A stretch of 15,590 nt of DNA from Actinomycetota bacterium (GTDB taxonomy: Bacteria; Actinomycetota; Thermoleophilia; Gaiellales; Gaiellaceae), in assembly GCA_003170995.1 (NCBI GenBank), contig PMXT01000132.1:1-15590 (forward strand), written 5' to 3'. Positions 12,286-15,590 of the stretch are shown piece by piece. Made by a program: the position numbers and the translations under genes. The notes beneath the pieces were generated by a model, which was not told the DNA's origin, did no database searches, and saw nothing but the letters and a program-made list of their open reading frames with translations. Within the stretch, counting starts at the first letter, position 1; the number at the start of each line of letters is the position of its first letter.

Positions 12286-12666
12286 TTGGACGAGATAGTG
12301 CTCACGCTGCCCCATGAGGCTTGTTGGCACGGCGTCGTATATCTCGTTCTGGCGGGCTTGGCTGCACGTCTCGATATGACTGTCGAGAACCTCGAGGACT
12401 GGCAGCTCGCACTGACCGAGCTTCTCGGTCGCCAGCATCCCGACGGTCGCCTCCAGCTCGTTTTCCGCGCGTCACCCGACCAGCTCGAGACACGCTTCGG
12501 GCCGGCGGACAGTCAACTGCTGGCCGAGCTCGAGCGCCAGGAGGACGGGGTCGGATTGCGCCGTGTGCTCTCGACTCTCGCCGATGGCGTCGAGATCGTG
12601 ACGAGTGACGACGACCGCTGGGTCGTACTGCGCAAAGCGATCATTCGCTCGGATGGCGCGCGCTGA
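12286..12666 (+). CDS. RsbW-like anti-sigma factor, degenerate ATPase fold
   Basis: 126 residues from the TTG at 12286, chosen because GAGGAG at 12273-12278 is an ideal ribosome site 7 nt away. The N-terminal helix pattern YLVLAGLAARLDMTVENLED (19-38) and WQLALTEL (39-46) match the start of RsbW/SpoIIAB proteins. GVGLRRVLSTLADGVEIV (88-105) matches the G-box with the last helix and strand, and WVVLRKAI ends the fold. In active RsbW kinases an Asn in the N-box (E-x-x-x-N) and a DxGxG motif bind ATP. Here those positions read ELLGRQ and DQLETRFG, so both are missing. It likely binds the SigB-type factor encoded 107 bp downstream without acting as a kinase. No anti-anti-sigma gene is in the window. 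Confidence 0.72.
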   Translation: MDEIVLTLPHEACWHGVVYLVLAGLAARLDMTVENLEDWQLALTELLGRQHPDGRLQLVFRASPDQLETRFGPADSQLLAELERQEDGVGLRRVLSTLADGVEIVTSDDDRWVVLRKAIIRSDGAR

Positions 12667-12773
12667 GGCTCGGCTGGTGATCGCCAACGTGTCTGCAGAT
12701 CGTCTTCCTCGGCGACCGTCGGTTTCGGGTCGCGAATTCGGCCAATCCCAAGAGCGCTCAATCGAGGCCACCA

Positions 12774-13529
12774 TTGGACGCTAAGGACAGAGATCTTCTC
12801 CTCCGTTATCACAAGCATGGCGATCTGGCCGCGCGCGAGCAGCTGATCGAGCGCTACATGTCGCTGGTGCGCTCGCTTGCGCGTCGCTATGCGTCGCGCG
12901 GCGAGCAACTCGACGATCTCATTCAGATCGGCGCCATCGGTCTGATCAAGGCGGTCGACCGTTTCGACCTCGAGCGTGGAGTGGAGTTGACCACCTACGC
13001 AACGCCCAACATCATCGGCGAGATCAAGCGTCACTTCCGCGATCACGGTTGGGCGGTGCGCGTTCCGCGCGGCCTACAGGAGCTGAGCATCCAGTTGGCA
13101 CGCGTCGTCGAGCGGTTGACGGCCGAGCTCGGCCGATCGCCGACGATCGCCGATCTGGCCAAAGCGACCGAGGCGAGCGAGGAAGAGGTACTCGAGGCAC
13201 TCGAGGCCGGCCGCGCCTACAGCCCGCTCTCGCTCTCGGTCGGCTCCGGCTCGGACGACGACGAGCTCGACCCGCTCGAGTCGATCGGCAGCGAGGAGCA
13301 CGAATACGAGATTTCCGAGGACAGGGCCGTGCTCGAGCCGGGCATGCGCGTTCTTGACGAGCGCGAGCGGACGATCGTGCGCCTGCGCTTCTACGAGGGC
13401 TTGACCCAGTCGCAGATTGCGCAGCAGGTCGGTATCTCGCAGATGCACGTGTCGAGGCTGATCAGGCGCGCGCTCGAGAAGGTTCGCACCGAGATAGCCC
13501 CGGAGCTCGACAACCTGGACGGCGAGTAG
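12774..13529 (+). CDS. SigB/SigF/SigG-type RNA polymerase sigma factor
   Basis: 251 residues from the TTG at 12774, with GAGG at 12764-12767 as ribosome site. Region 2 reads YMSLVRSLARRYASRGEQLD (28-47) then DLIQIGAIGLIKAVDRFDLE, with the core-binding and -10-reading helices through TTYATPNIIGEIKRHFRDHG (73-92). Region 3 has VPRGLQELS and a helical stretch to about 145. An acidic, variable linker (GSGSDDDELDPLES) leads to region 4, LDERERTIVRLRFYEGLTQS then QIAQQVGISQMHVSRLIRRA (213-232), the -35-binding helix-turn-helix. This is the group 3 stress/sporulation class. The neighbouring RsbW-like gene is its probable antagonist. I see no clear GTTT-N-GGGTAT-type autoregulatory promoter in the 107-bp spacer. 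Confidence 0.95.
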   Translation: MDAKDRDLLLRYHKHGDLAAREQLIERYMSLVRSLARRYASRGEQLDDLIQIGAIGLIKAVDRFDLERGVELTTYATPNIIGEIKRHFRDHGWAVRVPRGLQELSIQLARVVERLTAELGRSPTIADLAKATEASEEEVLEALEAGRAYSPLSLSVGSGSDDDELDPLESIGSEEHEYEISEDRAVLEPGMRVLDERERTIVRLRFYEGLTQSQIAQQVGISQMHVSRLIRRALEKVRTEIAPELDNLDGE

Positions 13530-13595
13530 CTCGACTTCGGTCATTCGAGCCGTTCCTCGCTCCCGCGAGCTGGCGGCGCACCCGAGTTCCACGCA

Positions 13596-13601
13596 TACAA
13601 T
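13596..13601 (+). promoter_or_regulatory. -10 element TACAAT of alaS (leaderless)
   Basis: TACAAT, one base off consensus, ends 6 nt before the GTG at 13608. No Shine-Dalgarno lies between. It is the clearest -10 in the window; no good -35 was found at 16-18 bp. Confidence 0.55.
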
Positions 13602-13607
13602 CTCGGC

Positions 13608-15590
13608 GTGCGCACGTCAGCCGAGCTTCGAGAGGGATATCTCTCCTTCTTCCAGAGCAAGGGTCACCTACTCCGGCCCTCGAGCTCGCTCGTGCCTGCC
13701 ACTTACGATCCGTCGGTGCTGCTCACGACCGCTGGCATGCAACCACTCAAGCCCTTCTTCCTCGGCCTCGAGCAGCCTCCGGCCGAGCGCCTGACCTCGG
13801 TGCAGAAGTGCTTCCGCACCACCGACATCGAAGAGGTCGGCGCTACCGCTCGCCACCTCACCTTCTTCGAGATGCTCGGCAACTTCTCGTTCGGCGACTA
13901 CTTCAAGGATGGGGCGATCGAGCTGGCCTGGGAGTTCGTCACCGAGCAGATGAAGCTCGACCCGGCAAAGCTCTGGGCGACCGTTTATCGCGGTAATCCC
14001 GAGCTGTCGCTCGACGCCGACGAGGTCGCCATCGCCGCCTGGGAGAGGGTTGGAATTCCGTCCGAGCGGATCACCCGCCTGGGCGAGGACAACTTCTGGA
14101 AGGCCGGCCCGACGGGGCCCTGTGGCCCCTGCTCGGAGATCTACTACGACCGCGGGTCCGAGCGGGGCTGCGGTAAGCCGGATTGCGCCCCCGGCTGTTC
14201 CTGCGACCGCTTTCTCGAGTTCTGGAATCTCGTCTTTATGGAGCTCGAGCAGCATGCGGACGGTCGCGTGACGAACCTACCGCGCCACAACATCGATACC
14301 GGCCTTGGGTTGGAGCGCGGCGCCGCCATCCTCCAGGACGTCTACTCGGTCTTCGAGATCGACAGCTTCCAGGAGATCAAAGACTGGGTCGCCGAGACTT
14401 CGGGTTCGAGCTACGGCGAGTCGGACGTGGCGACGAAGGCGCATCGGGTGCTTGCCGATCACGGGCGGGGAATGGTCTTTCTCGCTGCCGAAGGCGTCAA
14501 GCCGGGCAACCTCGGCCGTAGCTACATCCTGCGCCGGGTCATCCGCCGCGCCGTTCAGCACGGCTCGCGCATCGGGCTGGAGGCGCCCTTCCTGGCGCGC
14601 CTGGCCGAGGTGGTGATCGAGCAGATGGGGGGCACCTATTCGGAGCTGAAAGAGCACGCCGACGAGATCAAGGCCGTCCTCACCGCCGAGGAGGAGCGCT
14701 TCTCGCAGACGCTCGCCCGCGGTATGCGGCTGTTCGAGGAGCTGGCGAGCGGCGAGCAGGTTTCGGGCGAGGACGCTTTCAAGCTCCACGACACCTACGG
14801 CTTCCCGCTCGAGCTAACGAGCGAGCTGGCGAGCGAGCGCGGTATGACCGTCGACGAGAAGGGTTTCGCGGAGCGGATGGAGGAGCAGCGCGACCGCTCG
14901 CGGGCAGGCGCTCGCGGCGGCGACAGGCGCACAGCCGAGTTCTCGAACCAGGCGGGCTTCAAGAGCGAGTTCGTCGGCTACGAGAAGACCGATGTGCTGA
15001 CGCAGATCGGCGCGCTCGAGGAGCTCGGCGAAGGGCTCTTCCTGCTCAAGCTGAGAGAGTCGCCCTTCTATCCGGAGGGCGGCGGGCAGGTCGGCGACGC
15101 CGGCTTCGTCGAGAGCGAGGAGACCGGAGCGCGGGCCGAGCTCGAGCAGACCTTCCGCTTCGAGGACGACCAGGCGCTGCTCTTCCGCGGCGAGGGCTTC
15201 AAGGCCGGCGAGCGGGTGCGGGCTAGCGTGCTCTGGCCGTTGCGCTTCCCCACCATGGCCAATCACACCGCGACGCATCTCCTTCACAAGGCACTCCAGC
15301 AGGTGCTCGGCGAGCACGCCCGCCAGGCCGGCTCGGCGGTGCGACCCGACAAGCTGCGCTTCGACTTCTCGCACGGGCAGGCCCTGACGGCGGCCGAGCG
15401 CGACGAGGTCGAGCGCCTCGTCAACGAGGACATCTTCGCCAATCACCCCGTGCACACGTTCGTGACGCCGATCGAGGAGGCGCGCTCGTTGGGGGCAATG
15501 GCGCTCTTTGGCGAGAAGTACGGCGACATGGTGCGCGTCGTCGAAGTGAAGGACGTCTCGCGCGAGCTGTGCGGCGGCACGCATGTGCGC
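13608..15590 (+). CDS. alaS: Alanine-tRNA ligase (5' 661 codons, runs off right edge)
   Basis: Starts at the GTG 13608 (MRTSAELREGYLSFFQSKGH) and is open to the last base; full AlaRS is about 870-890 residues. Catalytic domain: KCFRTTDIEEVG at 67-78 and ARHLTFFEMLGNFSFGDYFK at 81-100 (motif 2 region), GPTGPCGPCSEIYYD around 168-182, FLEFWNLVFMELE, and motif 3 NIDTGLGLERGA. A four-cysteine insertion, C188-x4-C193-x3-C197-x-C199, sits before FLEFWNL. It occurs in many bacterial AlaRSs and may hold metal. The editing domain has HTATH at 553-557 and the window ends on CGGTHVR (655-661). Together these give the zinc ligands His553, His557, Cys655 and His659 for clearing mischarged Ser/Gly-tRNA-Ala. 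The C-Ala domain is beyond the edge. The transcript is probably leaderless. Confidence 0.97.
   Translation, partial: MRTSAELREGYLSFFQSKGHLLRPSSSLVPATYDPSVLLTTAGMQPLKPFFLGLEQPPAERLTSVQKCFRTTDIEEVGATARHLTFFEMLGNFSFGDYFKDGAIELAWEFVTEQMKLDPAKLWATVYRGNPELSLDADEVAIAAWERVGIPSERITRLGEDNFWKAGPTGPCGPCSEIYYDRGSERGCGKPDCAPGCSCDRFLEFWNLVFMELEQHADGRVTNLPRHNIDTGLGLERGAAILQDVYSVFEIDSFQEIKDWVAETSGSSYGESDVATKAHRVLADHGRGMVFLAAEGVKPGNLGRSYILRRVIRRAVQHGSRIGLEAPFLARLAEVVIEQMGGTYSELKEHADEIKAVLTAEEERFSQTLARGMRLFEELASGEQVSGEDAFKLHDTYGFPLELTSELASERGMTVDEKGFAERMEEQRDRSRAGARGGDRRTAEFSNQAGFKSEFVGYEKTDVLTQIGALEELGEGLFLLKLRESPFYPEGGGQVGDAGFVESEETGARAELEQTFRFEDDQALLFRGEGFKAGERVRASVLWPLRFPTMANHTATHLLHKALQQVLGEHARQAGSAVRPDKLRFDFSHGQALTAAERDEVERLVNEDIFANHPVHTFVTPIEEARSLGAMALFGEKYGDMVRVVEVKDVSRELCGGTHVR

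Noticed and set aside
14169..14202. Four-cysteine insertion in AlaRS as a novel metal site
   Set aside because: A similar C-rich segment before the FLEFWNLVF motif occurs in many bacterial AlaRSs, so it is ordinary.
1..15590. CRISPR array, transposase, integrase, tRNA or rRNA genes
   Set aside because: I looked for regularly spaced repeats, DDE or tyrosine-recombinase motifs and tRNA T-loops (GTTCGANTC) with matching acceptor stems and found none that hold up.

Overview
The window is a high-GC bacterial chromosome segment. The organism is most likely a deep-branching actinobacterium, with class Thermoleophilia (Solirubrobacterales/Gaiellales-like) as my best guess. The basis is gene content and order: a metallo-beta-lactamase (MBL) hydrolase gene overlapping hisS, and mnmA, a DUF948 protein, a SigB-type sigma factor and alaS in a row. 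GC-rich codon use and many GTG/TTG starts fit. No rRNA or other taxonomic marker is present, so this is inference.

Layout. (a) 1-1741: the 5' part of an ABC exporter (minus strand, running off the left edge), a divergent spacer packed with ATCGAT-type palindromes, and an orphan lipoprotein built of three repeats in DNA of lower GC. (b) 1742-3251: a SAM methyltransferase and a glutamate formimidoyltransferase, divergently arranged with only 19 bp between their start codons and sharing one symmetric -10-like element. (c) 3415-7459: a small two-helix membrane protein, then an MBL hydrolase-hisS-aspS operon whose genes overlap by ATGA. (d) 7554-10098: three envelope or cytoskeleton-like genes, namely a hendecad coiled-coil protein, a two-helix membrane protein with a conserved-looking C-terminal domain, and an RlpA-like double-psi beta-barrel protein. 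(e) 10117-10340: a 6S RNA candidate with its own promoter and a strong terminator hairpin. (f) 10523-15590: mnmA with an unusual N-terminal domain, a DUF948 membrane protein, an RsbW-like anti-sigma protein, a SigB/F/G-type sigma factor, and alaS, which runs off the right edge inside its editing domain.

How it fits together. The core is translation: His-, Asp- and Ala-tRNA synthetases plus the tRNA U34 thiolase MnmA. Mixed in are regulators of RNA polymerase (6S RNA, anti-sigma, sigma). The order hisS-aspS-(6S)-mnmA-alaS recalls the Bacillus subtilis hisS-aspS-bsrA-mnmA-alaS region, which supports the 6S call and suggests an old arrangement.

A recurrent feature is a TANNNT-like hexamer 6-10 nt upstream of start codons that lack a Shine-Dalgarno sequence, which suggests widespread leaderless transcripts. 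The observations I consider most worth a second look are the 6S RNA, the compact bidirectional leaderless promoter, the cysteine-free IscU-like domain fused to MnmA, the 11-residue-repeat protein, and the RsbW-like protein lacking ATP-binding residues.
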